Positions 50,639 through 60,090 of a DNA stretch of 64,000 nucleotides are shown here, piece after piece. Source of the stretch: Fukatsuia anoeciicola (GTDB lineage Bacteria; Pseudomonadota; Gammaproteobacteria; Enterobacterales; Enterobacteriaceae); NCBI RefSeq assembly GCF_964059965.1, contig NZ_OZ060923.1, forward strand, positions 1,043,341 to 1,107,340, given 5' to 3'. The first letter of the stretch is position 1. Each line of letters begins with the position of its first letter. A program made the translations under genes and the position numbers. Below the pieces are notes generated by a model. It had not been told where the DNA came from, searched no databases, and saw nothing but the letters and a program-made list of their open reading frames with translations.

Positions 50639-51266
50639 CATAACCTTTGCCAGGATAAAACCTCCTTTAGGACTTTATCCTGTAGTAGATTCTTTGATTT
50701 GGATTAAGCGAATGTTAGATACAGGTGTAACTACTTTACAGCTACGTATTAAAAATTTAGAACATTCGCATAGAGAAAAAATTATTACTTGCGCTATTAT
50801 GATAGCTGAACGCTATAAAGCAAGATTATTTATTAATGATTACTGGCAATCAGCCATTGAGTACCAAGCTTATGGCGTACATTTAGGGCAAGAAGATCTC
50901 ATTAATGCAGACCTCAGTATTATTAGGAATGCAGGGCTCCGACTAGGCATTTCAACACATAATGAAAAAGAATTAGTAAAAGCACGTAAATTATATCCTT
51001 CTTATATTGCACTTGGTCATATTTTCCCAACTAAAACTAAAAAAATGCTTTCTTTACCACAAGGATTAGTAGCATTAAAACAACAAGTTATGAATATACC
51101 TGATTGTTTAACTGTTGCTATTGGTGGAATTAGCATTGAGTTAGTACCGCAAGTATTAGCATGTGGTGTTAATGGTATTGCGGTAGTGAGTGCTATCACA
51201 CAGGCTAGTAATTGGCAACAAGCAACAGTTACTTTATTACAATTAATTGAAAAAGTAGGTAGTTAA
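50619..51266 (+). CDS. thiE: Thiamine-phosphate synthase
   Basis: ThiE couples HMP-diphosphate with the thiazole phosphate to make thiamine phosphate. The 215-residue TIM-barrel protein matches E. coli ThiE (211). QLRIKN near residues 41-46 binds the diphosphate. LFINDYWQSAIEYQAYGVHLGQEDL spans about 70-94, GISTHN lies near 111-116, LGHIFPTKTK near 133-142 and IGGIS near 169-173. The start overlaps the thiC end by 20 bases in another frame, and its stop overlaps the thiF start (TAATG). These overlaps imply coupled translation. Confidence 0.97.
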   Translation: MPTSLPNITFARIKPPLGLYPVVDSLIWIKRMLDTGVTTLQLRIKNLEHSHREKIITCAIMIAERYKARLFINDYWQSAIEYQAYGVHLGQEDLINADLSIIRNAGLRLGISTHNEKELVKARKLYPSYIALGHIFPTKTKKMLSLPQGLVALKQQVMNIPDCLTVAIGGISIELVPQVLACGVNGIAVVSAITQASNWQQATVTLLQLIEKVGS

Positions 51267-52024
51267 TGATGAATGATAACGATTTTTTACGTTACAGCCG
51301 TCAATTAATATTAGAAGAGATCGGTACTAAAAAACAGCATCAACTACAAGCTTCTCGTGTACTTATCGTGGGTATTGGGGGGCTTGGTTCGCCCGCTGCT
51401 CTTTATCTTGCAGCAGCTGGTATCGGCACTTTGTTGTTAGCTGATTACGATCTACTTGATATTAGTAATTTACAACGTCAAATATTATACCGTACTAATG
51501 ATATTAGCCATAGTAAAGCTAAACTTGCGAAAAATCATCTACATCAACTTAATCCACATATAAATATTATTGCTATTAACAAGAAACTTGATAGCCAAAA
51601 CTTGATGGATACGATACTAAATACAGATCTAGTACTAGATTGTAGTGATACCATGAGTTCTCGTCATAAAGTTAATATAGCCTGTATTACAGCACATAAA
51701 ACCCTAATTAGTGGTAGCGCTATGGGTTTTAGTGGGCAATTATTAGTGATTGAACCGCCATACACCTATGGTTGTTATGCTTGTCTGTATCCCGATCAAA
51801 AAATAACACCACATAACTGTCATACTTATGGGATATTAGGTCCTGTAGTTGGCGTTATTGGTGCCTTACAAGCATTGGAAGCAATTAAAATTCTAATAGG
51901 AATGCCATCTACTTTAAGTGGAAAACTATATTTATTTAATGGTAAACAGCATAGTTGGCATACATTACAACTAAATCGTTCAATTCACTGCGCAGTTTGT
52001 AGCAAAATAATATATGAAAAATAG
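51266..52024 (+). CDS. thiF: ThiS adenylyltransferase ThiF
   Basis: ThiF adenylates the C-terminal glycine of ThiS so that sulfur can be loaded for thiazole synthesis. The 252-residue protein matches E. coli ThiF (251). It has the E1-like nucleotide-binding GIGGLGSPAALYLAAAGIG near residues 32-50 and the DLLDISNLQRQ loop. Zinc is held by two Cys pairs, CYAC near 171-174 and CAVC near 242-245. The NCHTYG cysteine corresponds to the E. coli residue that forms a persulfide link with ThiS. It lies between thiE and thiS. Confidence 0.97.
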   Translation: MMNDNDFLRYSRQLILEEIGTKKQHQLQASRVLIVGIGGLGSPAALYLAAAGIGTLLLADYDLLDISNLQRQILYRTNDISHSKAKLAKNHLHQLNPHINIIAINKKLDSQNLMDTILNTDLVLDCSDTMSSRHKVNIACITAHKTLISGSAMGFSGQLLVIEPPYTYGCYACLYPDQKITPHNCHTYGILGPVVGVIGALQALEAIKILIGMPSTLSGKLYLFNGKQHSWHTLQLNRSIHCAVCSKIIYEK

Positions 52025-52044
52025 CCGCCTAATGGAGGAATACT

Positions 52045-52245
52045 ATGAAAATTACGCTAAATGACCAATCCATGGAACTTAAAACTATTATAACCATTGA
52101 TACTCTACTACATCAATTAGAACGACACCAACAAGGACATGCTATTGCAATTAATAAAAACATTATTCCTCGCAATGAATGGAAGACACATTTACTACAA
52201 GAGAATGATGAGATCTTACTGTTTCAGGCAATAGCTGGAGGTTAA
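52045..52245 (+). CDS. thiS: Sulfur carrier protein ThiS
   Basis: A 66-residue ubiquitin-like protein that carries sulfur as a C-terminal thiocarboxylate, matching E. coli ThiS (66). The protein ends in the required Gly-Gly (AIAGG), and LLFQAIAGG is the standard tail. A ggagg ribosome-binding site lies six bases before the ATG. The stop is one base before the thiG ATG. It is adenylated by ThiF, sulfurated by IscS or ThiI, and used by ThiG. Confidence 0.97.
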   Translation: MKITLNDQSMELKTIITIDTLLHQLERHQQGHAIAINKNIIPRNEWKTHLLQENDEILLFQAIAGG

Positions 52246-52246
52246 T

Positions 52247-53038
52247 ATGTTAAAGTTTAATGATAAGTTAAAAATTGCTGATACCTTTTTTCACTCACGT
52301 CTATTTACTGGTACTGGAAAGTTTGCTAACTCAACATTAATGACAGATACACTACAGGAATCAGGTTCTCAGTTAGTTACTATCGCAATGAAACGAATTG
52401 ATCTAAATATTAATTACGATGCGATCTTAACGCCACTACAACAACTTGACATCCAATTACTCCCGAATACTTCTGGTGCTAAAACAGCAAAAGAAGCTAT
52501 TTTTGCTGCTGAACTAGCACGTGAAGCATTAGGTACTAACTGGGTAAAACTAGAAATTCATCCTGATATTAGACATTTATTACCTGATCCTATAGAAACC
52601 CTAAAAGCTGCAGAATCTTTAGTAAAAAAAGGCTTTGTAGTATTGCCTTACTGTAATGCCGATCCATTATTATGTAAACGATTAGAGGAAGTTGGTTGTG
52701 CTGCTGTAATGCCACTAGGTGCCTTTATAGGCTCTAATCTAGGCTTACGCACTCGTGATTTTCTACAATTAATCATTGAACAAAGTAACATACCAGTCGT
52801 GGTTGATGCTGGTATTGGTGCGCCTAGTCACGCATTAGAAGCAATGGAATTAGGAGTAGATGCCATATTAGTTAATACCGCTATCGCTGTTTCCCGTAAT
52901 CCTGTCCAGATGGCATATGCCTTTAAATTAGCAATTCTAGCTGGTCGTTCAGCTTATCAAGCTGGTTTTGCACAACCTCAATCACAAGCTGTTGCTAGCA
53001 GCCCATTAACCGCTTTTCTCAAACAAATAAAAGATTAA
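52247..53038 (+). CDS. thiG: Thiazole synthase ThiG
   Basis: ThiG builds thiazole phosphate from deoxyxylulose 5-phosphate, dehydroglycine and ThiS-thiocarboxylate. The 263-residue protein matches E. coli ThiG (256). The Schiff-base lysine is in WVKLEIHPD near residue 100. NTSGAKTAKEA lies near 75-85, LPYCNADP near 134-141, MPLGAFIGSNLG near 156-167 and VVDAGIGAPSHALEAMELG near 187-205. It follows thiS by one base and precedes thiH by four. Confidence 0.98.
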   Translation: MLKFNDKLKIADTFFHSRLFTGTGKFANSTLMTDTLQESGSQLVTIAMKRIDLNINYDAILTPLQQLDIQLLPNTSGAKTAKEAIFAAELAREALGTNWVKLEIHPDIRHLLPDPIETLKAAESLVKKGFVVLPYCNADPLLCKRLEEVGCAAVMPLGAFIGSNLGLRTRDFLQLIIEQSNIPVVVDAGIGAPSHALEAMELGVDAILVNTAIAVSRNPVQMAYAFKLAILAGRSAYQAGFAQPQSQAVASSPLTAFLKQIKD

Positions 53039-53042
53039 AAAT

Positions 53043-54167
53043 ATGCTTAAAGATTTTAGTTTCCACTGGAAAAAATTGGATTGGGATGATATTTCCTTAC
53101 GTATCAATAATAAAACAGCACACGATGTTAAAAACGCTTTAAATACTAGTAAACTAGGACTAGAAGATTTAATGGCACTTATATCACCAGCAGCATCAAC
53201 TTATCTAGAACCGCTTGCGCAAAAAGCACAACTATTAACTCGGCAATATTTTGGAAATACGGTACATTTTTTTGTACCACTCTATCTTTCTAATTTATGC
53301 GCTAATGAATGTAGCTATTGTGGTTTTGCCATGAGCAATAAAATTAAACGTAAAATACTTAATAAAGAAGAAATTATTCATGAATGTAATGCTATTAAAA
53401 AACAAGGATTTAATCATTTATTATTAGTTACTGGAGAACATAAAACTAAAGTAGGCATGGAATATTTTCGTTATTATCTACCTATAATTCATCAATATTT
53501 TAGCTCTTTAATGATGGAAGTTCAACCATTAGCAGAGCAAGAGTATGTAGAGTTAAAAAAACTAGGATTAGATGGTATTATGATATATCAGGAAACTTAT
53601 CATCATGATAACTACCGACGGCATCACTTACGAGGGAAGAAGCAAGATTTTTATTGGCGATTAACAACACCAGATCGTTTAGGACGTGCTAAAATTGATA
53701 AAATTGGCTTAGGGGTATTATTTGGTTTATCACATAGCTGGCGTGTTGATAGTTATATGCTAGCAGAACATTTATTTTTTTTGCAAAAAAAATATTGGCA
53801 AAGCCGCTATTCAATCTCGTTTCCACGTTTACGCCCTTGCGTTGGTGGAATTAAACCTGCATCAATAATAAATGAACAGCAATTAGTACAGATAATTTGT
53901 GCTTTTCGCTTATTTGCTCCTAATGTAGAACTTTCACTCTCAACACGAGAATCACCTTTTTTTCGTGATAATATGATTCCATTAGCTATCAATAACATTA
54001 GTGCCGGTTCTAAAACTCAACCAGGAGGTTATGCCAATAATTATCTTGAATTAGAACAGTTTTCACCACATGATAATCGTTCTCCACAACAAGTTGCACA
54101 AGCATTAATCAAAAACGGACTACAACCAATTTGGAAGGATTGGGATCATTATCTAGGGCATTCATAA
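53043..54167 (+). CDS. thiH: 2-iminoacetate synthase ThiH (radical SAM)
   Basis: ThiH cleaves tyrosine to dehydroglycine and p-cresol, supplying the glycine-derived part of the thiazole. The 374-residue protein matches E. coli ThiH (377). The radical SAM cluster motif CxxxCxxC is CANECSYC near residues 83-90. VTGEHKTKVGMEYF near 134-147, MMEVQPL near 164-170 and VLFGLSHSWRVD near 235-246 are typical. The C-terminal SAGSKTQPGGY near 328-338 is conserved. Use of ThiH rather than ThiO means this symbiont makes the intermediate from tyrosine. It is the last gene of the operon, and no clear terminator follows. Confidence 0.97.
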   Translation: MLKDFSFHWKKLDWDDISLRINNKTAHDVKNALNTSKLGLEDLMALISPAASTYLEPLAQKAQLLTRQYFGNTVHFFVPLYLSNLCANECSYCGFAMSNKIKRKILNKEEIIHECNAIKKQGFNHLLLVTGEHKTKVGMEYFRYYLPIIHQYFSSLMMEVQPLAEQEYVELKKLGLDGIMIYQETYHHDNYRRHHLRGKKQDFYWRLTTPDRLGRAKIDKIGLGVLFGLSHSWRVDSYMLAEHLFFLQKKYWQSRYSISFPRLRPCVGGIKPASIINEQQLVQIICAFRLFAPNVELSLSTRESPFFRDNMIPLAINNISAGSKTQPGGYANNYLELEQFSPHDNRSPQQVAQALIKNGLQPIWKDWDHYLGHS

Positions 54168-54520
54168 ATCCTTGTGTTAGGTATCTTTAGAAACTAGTAT
54201 TTATGCATAAATATTATAGCAGAAACCTAATAAATTAATTATAAATTAATAAATAATATATCAATATTAGTTAATAGTTATCAAGAAAGAAAATTACATC
54301 CATGGTACCTACTATATTGAATACAAATAGGTTTAAACTAAAGTACTTTATAGTAAACTATAATATGACATTAACTTTTGTTTTCTTATAATTTTTTATT
54401 TTAATTAAATTATAAAGTTTTGCTATGTATCACATTAGAAATTATTGATCTATGTTAAATGAGTAAGATTTTAATTATAGTCCAATTTATAAGATATTTT
54501 ATTATAAAGATTAAAATAAA
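54168..54520. other. Spacer between thiH and galU
   Basis: A 353-base AT-rich spacer with no terminator I can support. It must carry the galU-gnd promoter. Confidence 0.5.
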
Positions 54521-55408
54521 ATGAGAAAAAAATGGAAAGCAGTTATCCCAGTAGCAGGTCTTGGTACACGTATGCTACCAGCAACTAAAGCGATCCCAAA
54601 AGAAATGTTACCAATTGTTGATAAACCATTAATTCAATATATTGTTAATGAATGTAGCGCTGCTGGCGTAAAAGATATTATTTTTGTTACCCATTCATCA
54701 AAAAATGCCATAGAAAACCATTTTGATACTTCTTTTGAATTAGAAACTCTATTAGAGAAACGAGTCAAACGTCAATTACTAAAAGAGATTAAAGAAATCT
54801 GTCCACATGACGTTAATATTATGCATGTACGTCAAGGACAAGCACAAGGATTAGGGCATGCAATACTCTGCGCTAAGCCAATAATCGGAGAGGCTTCTTT
54901 TATTATTCTACTACCAGATGTCTTGCTTGATAATAAATTAGCAAATCTTAAGCAAGAAAATCTATTTTGTATGATTAAAAAATTTGAACATACAAGTCGT
55001 AGTCAAATTATGGTAAAACAAATACCAATAGAGGATGCATATAAATACGGCATTGTTAATATTAATGGTTTAAACTTATTACCAGGAAAGAGTACAGTTA
55101 TTACTAATATCATTGAAAAACCTGTTTTAAATAAAGCACCATCAAATTTAGCAGTAGTAGGACGTTATGTTCTTGCAGCAAATATATGGCCATTACTAGA
55201 AAAAACCACACATGGAATTGAGGGGGAAATTCAGTTAACCGATGCCATTAATATGTTAATAGAGCAACAGTTAGTTGAGGCATTTCATATGACCGGTAAA
55301 TCATACGATTGCGGTGATAAGCTTGGTTATATGAAAACTTTTGTTAGCTATGGTAGGCGCCATGAAACTGAAGGTGAAGCATTTTCAGCTTGGTTAAAAC
55401 AATTTTAG
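54521..55408 (+). CDS. galU: UTP-glucose-1-phosphate uridylyltransferase
   Basis: GalU makes UDP-glucose for envelope glycans. The 295-residue protein matches E. coli GalU (302). The nucleotide-binding motif GLGTRMLPATKAIPKEMLP spans about residues 13-31. The Thr-Arg there marks GalU rather than its paralogue GalF, where those residues are changed. VNECSAAG, FVTHSSKNAIENHFD near 55-69, LPDVLLD near 130-136, the catalytic lysine in IIEKP near 205 and GEIQLTDAI near 236-244 are intact. gnd follows after 14 bases. In E. coli gnd instead neighbours the O-antigen cluster headed by galF. Confidence 0.95.
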   Translation: MRKKWKAVIPVAGLGTRMLPATKAIPKEMLPIVDKPLIQYIVNECSAAGVKDIIFVTHSSKNAIENHFDTSFELETLLEKRVKRQLLKEIKEICPHDVNIMHVRQGQAQGLGHAILCAKPIIGEASFIILLPDVLLDNKLANLKQENLFCMIKKFEHTSRSQIMVKQIPIEDAYKYGIVNINGLNLLPGKSTVITNIIEKPVLNKAPSNLAVVGRYVLAANIWPLLEKTTHGIEGEIQLTDAINMLIEQQLVEAFHMTGKSYDCGDKLGYMKTFVSYGRRHETEGEAFSAWLKQF

Positions 55409-55422
55409 AAAGGGGTTTTAGT

Positions 55423-56835
55423 ATGTTAAAACAACAAATTGGTATTGTTGGTATGGCAGTAATGGGGCGTAACCTCGCGCTTAATATTGAGAGTCATGGT
55501 TATTCAGTAGCAATTTTTAATCGTTCAAAGGATAAAACAAAAGAGGTCATTAATAAACACCCTGGAAAAAATATATTTCCTTATTATAATATCAAAGAAT
55601 TCGTTGAGTTATTAGAAATACCACGACGTATTCTATTAATGGTAAAAGCTGGTAAAGCTACTGATAAAACTATTGCTTCTCTGATTCCTTATTTAAAGCG
55701 AGGCGATATTCTGATTGATGGTGGTAATAGTCACTATCAGGACACCATTCGTCGTAATTATGAATTATCTATGCAAGGTTTTAATTTTATTGGTATTGGT
55801 ATTTCTGGCGGTAAAGAAGGGGCATTAAAGGGGCCATCAATCATGCCTGGTGGCCAGAAAGAAGCATACAAATTAGTAGCCCCGATCTTGAAAAAAATTG
55901 TGGCTAAAATAGATAATGAGCCATGTATTACCTATATTGGTACCGATGGTGCTGGACATTATGTAAAAATGGTACATAATGGTATTGAATATGGTAACAT
56001 GCAACTTATTGCTGAAGCTTATTCGTTACTAAAATTAAAATTAAAAAGTGATAATAATCAATTAGCAGGTATTTTTAATGAATGGAATAAAGGTGAATTA
56101 AATAGTTATTTAGTTGAAATAACAGCAAATATACTCATAAATAAAAGTGATACAGATCATTATTTAGTTGATTCTATTCTAGATAAAGCAGAAAATAAAG
56201 GAACAGGTAAATGGGCTAGTCAAAGTGCATTAGATCTTAATATTCCATTAACATTAATTACTGAAGCAGTTTTTGCTCGTTATCTTTCTTCATTAAAAGA
56301 AGAACGCATAATAGCTTCTAAAGTACTTTATGGTCCAAAAAATCAACCTTTTAATGGAGATAACAGAGAATTTACTGAAAAAATTAGGCGTGCATTATAT
56401 TTAGGTAAAATTATTTCTTATGTACAAGGTTTTCAGCAACTCAAAGCAGCAGCAAAGAAGCATAATTGGATGCTGAACTATAGTGAAATTGCACGTATCT
56501 TTCGTGCTGGATGTATTATTCGTGCTCAGTTATTACAAAAAATTACCGCTGCTTATGTTGTAGATAACAATCTTACTAACCTACTAGTAGCACCTTACTT
56601 TGTAAAAATTGCAAATAATTATCATCAAGCATTACGTAATGTGGTCGCTTACGCAGTACAAAATGGCATCCCAACTCCTGCTTTTTCTGCCGCAATTACT
56701 TATTATGATAGTTATCGTGCTATAATACTACCTGCTAATCTAATTCAAGCACAACGCGACTATTTTGGCGCTCATACTTATAAACGTATTGATAAAGAGG
56801 GCTCATTTCACACCGAATGGGTAAATATTAGCTAG
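55423..56835 (+). CDS. gnd: 6-phosphogluconate dehydrogenase (decarboxylating)
   Basis: Gnd oxidises 6-phosphogluconate to ribulose 5-phosphate, making NADPH. The 470-residue protein matches E. coli Gnd (468). The start at 55423 fits the family N-terminus (MLKQQIGIVGMAVMGRNLA) and follows an aaagggg site; a frame opening at 55390 inside galU adds 11 unsupported residues. The NADP-binding GMAVMG is at about 10-15. Substrate residues sit in GVSGG-like GISGGKEGALKGPSIMPGG near 128-146 and in HYVKMVHNGIEYG near 182-194, with the catalytic Lys. With pgl it keeps the oxidative pentose phosphate branch. Confidence 0.97.
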   Translation: MLKQQIGIVGMAVMGRNLALNIESHGYSVAIFNRSKDKTKEVINKHPGKNIFPYYNIKEFVELLEIPRRILLMVKAGKATDKTIASLIPYLKRGDILIDGGNSHYQDTIRRNYELSMQGFNFIGIGISGGKEGALKGPSIMPGGQKEAYKLVAPILKKIVAKIDNEPCITYIGTDGAGHYVKMVHNGIEYGNMQLIAEAYSLLKLKLKSDNNQLAGIFNEWNKGELNSYLVEITANILINKSDTDHYLVDSILDKAENKGTGKWASQSALDLNIPLTLITEAVFARYLSSLKEERIIASKVLYGPKNQPFNGDNREFTEKIRRALYLGKIISYVQGFQQLKAAAKKHNWMLNYSEIARIFRAGCIIRAQLLQKITAAYVVDNNLTNLLVAPYFVKIANNYHQALRNVVAYAVQNGIPTPAFSAAITYYDSYRAIILPANLIQAQRDYFGAHTYKRIDKEGSFHTEWVNIS

Positions 56836-58479
56836 ATTATCAGGTAGTAATTATAATCAATAGAAAAATTATTTAATGTTTATTATAGAGTTAGTGATTA
56901 ATTATAAATATTATACAATCTTCTTATTTAGTGCAAATAAGGAAGCAAGCAATGTATTATTTAAATAATAACTACAATATAGCAGCGTCAATAAACTTTA
57001 ATTAGTAATTAAAGTTAGATTAAAACGTACTAAAAAACTTATTAATTTACTAAATTACGTATCAGTCTATTAAAACAATATATTTATATCTTATGTACAA
57101 TTAATTATTTTAATATTAGCTTTTTAAATTATCATCTATACTTTTACTTAAATCATGCTTAATAGTGTAATATTTATAGTTACGTAAATTTAATAAATAA
57201 TGAAAAAATCCACACTATTAAAGTATTAGAGTAACTATTTTTTTAAGATTTTTATAGTTTTTATGTATTAAATATAATTAATTTTATTTATGTATAGTCT
57301 TTAATTAAAAATTATGCTATTTTAAATATGATATTATCACTATAAAAATAGTATAAATTAGTTACTTTTATATTTAAATTACTTTTTTATTTTATTTATC
57401 TTTATTTAATAAAGATAAGACTTAACTACAATATACATTACAATTATTATAAAAGTTTTAAATAATTTAGGTTTTTTAATAAAGTTTATTTTTTATTTAA
57501 TGAAATATAATTATTTTTAATAAATATTTAAAAAATAAGCCTTAATTTAAAAATATAAATTATCTAATTATAATACTAATTCTTTATTATTCTAACATAT
57601 TACTATGACATAGTAAAATAATAAGAAATTAAAGAACAGAAAAATATATTTGTAATAAATATATTAAATTACCATATAGGATGTACTTACTATAAAATAG
57701 GAAATAATTAAGTATTAATAATTAATATTAAATCTCTTCTAAAGTAAAATATTTAAATACTATTTATCTATTCTAAATCTATTCTAATACTAAAATAGTA
57801 ATATAATTACTACAATACACATCTAGATAGAATTTTAAATAGGCTTTACTTAGTAGAAGTTAAGTATTAATAGTACACTTTATATAAGATATGATAAAAT
57901 TTTAATTTTTACTATTAACTACCTTAGCATACTTATATTACTAAAATATTAGTATTTTTACTAAATAATAAAAAAATTAATAATTTATATTATTATATTA
58001 TTTTTTATTAGATTTATATAAAAGGTTAATTAGATAAAGTTAAGTATTATTTTACCGAAATTAAGATTAGCAACATAATATTTAACTTATATGCTAGCTT
58101 TATAAAATACTATAATCTTACTCTATTCATTAAAATATTTACTAAAATACAAATACTTATACTAGTATATATAATATACATTATTTTTATAATCTTTGCT
58201 AAGTTACTAAATAGTTCATATATAAATAACCTATATCTTAAATTATAATAGATCTTTCAGGGATTTCTTATTTATCTAATTTTTCATACTATATTAAAAA
58301 TAATCATGCTAAATAGCACCTACATAACATTTAAATAAATATTAGCACCCTATTATTCTATTAATAAGTAGTATTTATTTAAATAATTATAAATTATTAT
58401 ACTTATTAATAATATCTACATGATTTCTTTAGCAATAAAATTGCTAACATGATTAATTCTAATCTAAAATACTTTATAG
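56836..58479. other. 1.6-kb gap downstream of gnd and iscS
   Basis: No coding frame is seen. In most relatives iscU, iscA, hscB, hscA and fdx would follow iscS on its strand into this region, and none is recognisable. Confidence 0.6.
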
Positions 58480-59646
58480 TTACCTAATTTTATTAGAGAG
58501 CTTACCTAGGTTTTTAATACATTCACAGACTGATTTAATAGCATAATCAATCTCTTCTTCAGTGGTAAAACGTCCAAGAGAAAAACGGAGTGTATTATAG
58601 GCTAATTTATCACTAACACCTAATGCACGTAGTACATGTGAAGGTTCTAAACTAGCAGAAGTGCAAGCTGAACCAGAAGAAACTGCTAAATTTCTTAGAT
58701 GAAGTATTAGCAATTCCACAGGAATGTGATCAAAACTAACATTTAATATGTGAGGTGCTAACTGTGTGATTTCACCATTACAACGAACGCCTTTTATTCC
58801 TTTAATTCCATACCATAGACGATTACGTAGATTTGTTAAATACTTAGATTCATAATTCATTTCTTCTTTAGCAATACGGCACGCTTCACCCATACCAACA
58901 ATTTGATGCACTGGCAACGTTCCCGAACGCATACCGTACTCATGACCTCCTCCTTGTTGTTGAGCTTTAATATGTACTTTAGGATTACGTCGTACAAATA
59001 GTGCCCCGATTCCCATTGGCCCATAAATCTTATGTGCTGAAAAAGACATTAAATTTACTTTTAAATCTATAAGATTAATTGGTAATTTACCAACACTTTG
59101 TGTTGCATCAACATGAAAAAGAACATCATGACTATGACATATGTCTCCAATAGCCGCAATATCCTGCCTTACACCAGTTTCATTATTTACATGCATAATA
59201 GAAACAAGAATAGTCTCTTGTCGTAGAGTCTTTATTAGTTGCTTTATATTAATAACTCCATTAGGTTGTGTAGATAAATAGCTAACCTTAAAACCTTGAA
59301 GCTCTAATTCATGACATGTATCTAACACTGCAGGATGTTCAGTTTGGCAAGTAATAATATGCTTACCTTTTGTTTGGTAAAAATTAGCCACACCTTTAAT
59401 TGCCAAATTATTTGATTCAGTAGCACCAGAGGTAAAAATTACCTCACGTATATCTGCTCCAATTAATATGGCAATATAATTACGTGCGACATCAATTGCT
59501 TCTTCTGCTTGCCAACCAAAACGATGAGATCGAGAGGCAGGATTGCCAAAAATCCCATCTAATGTTAGACATTGCATCATTTTTTCAGCGACTCGAGGAT
59601 CAACTGGTGTTGTAGATGCATAATCTAGATAAATAGGTAAATTCAT
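58480..59646 (-). CDS. iscS: Cysteine desulfurase IscS, C-terminally shortened
   Basis: IscS is a PLP enzyme that takes sulfur from cysteine and passes it as a persulfide to IscU, ThiI/ThiS and TusA. The 388-residue protein aligns without gaps to E. coli IscS (404). PLP lysine is Lys206 in FSAHKIYGP, the catalytic loop Cys328 is in SSGSACTSAS, and HVDATQSVGK and GGGHEYGMRSGTLP are present. It stops about 16 residues early, just after the final helix, so the E. coli tail (PLWEMYK to the end), which contributes to IscU binding, is missing. No iscR, iscU or iscA flanks it. Confidence 0.96.
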   Translation of the reverse strand: MNLPIYLDYASTTPVDPRVAEKMMQCLTLDGIFGNPASRSHRFGWQAEEAIDVARNYIAILIGADIREVIFTSGATESNNLAIKGVANFYQTKGKHIITCQTEHPAVLDTCHELELQGFKVSYLSTQPNGVINIKQLIKTLRQETILVSIMHVNNETGVRQDIAAIGDICHSHDVLFHVDATQSVGKLPINLIDLKVNLMSFSAHKIYGPMGIGALFVRRNPKVHIKAQQQGGGHEYGMRSGTLPVHQIVGMGEACRIAKEEMNYESKYLTNLRNRLWYGIKGIKGVRCNGEITQLAPHILNVSFDHIPVELLILHLRNLAVSSGSACTSASLEPSHVLRALGVSDKLAYNTLRFSLGRFTTEEEIDYAIKSVCECIKNLGKLSNKIR

Positions 59647-60090
59647 TACTATATACCTAATTCTATATATGAAATTATTATAATATAATAGATTTTATAA
59701 AATCTATAAACATTTAGCTTCTAAATTTTATAGTGTAGCTTACTTTAAGTTTTCTCTTATTAAATAGAATAATAAAAAATTTTCTAGTATTTAGGAATGT
59801 TGATTATCTATGATATTTTATTTTTAGAGTAAGATATAATATTAAGCATAAATATTATAGCAAAATAATATTTATTATATTAGAAATTTGATAATTTTAA
59901 CTATATATTGCTATATATTAATATAGATATATAAAACTATTTATTAAAAACAAAAGCTAAATAATTTTATTAAAATTTACATATAAAAACTAATAAAACA
60001 AGAAATATTCCTTAATATCTATTTATTATACTTCTATTTTAATAAAAAATAATATTAATAAAAAATTATGTTTTAAATTTTTTATATACT
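59647..60090. other. Spacer between kup and iscS
   Basis: A 444-base AT-rich non-coding spacer downstream of kup that must hold the iscS promoter. No specific element is supported. Confidence 0.5.

Noticed and set aside
54521..55408. galF rather than galU
   Set aside because: The GLGTRMLPATK motif is intact; GalF has the Thr-Arg changed.
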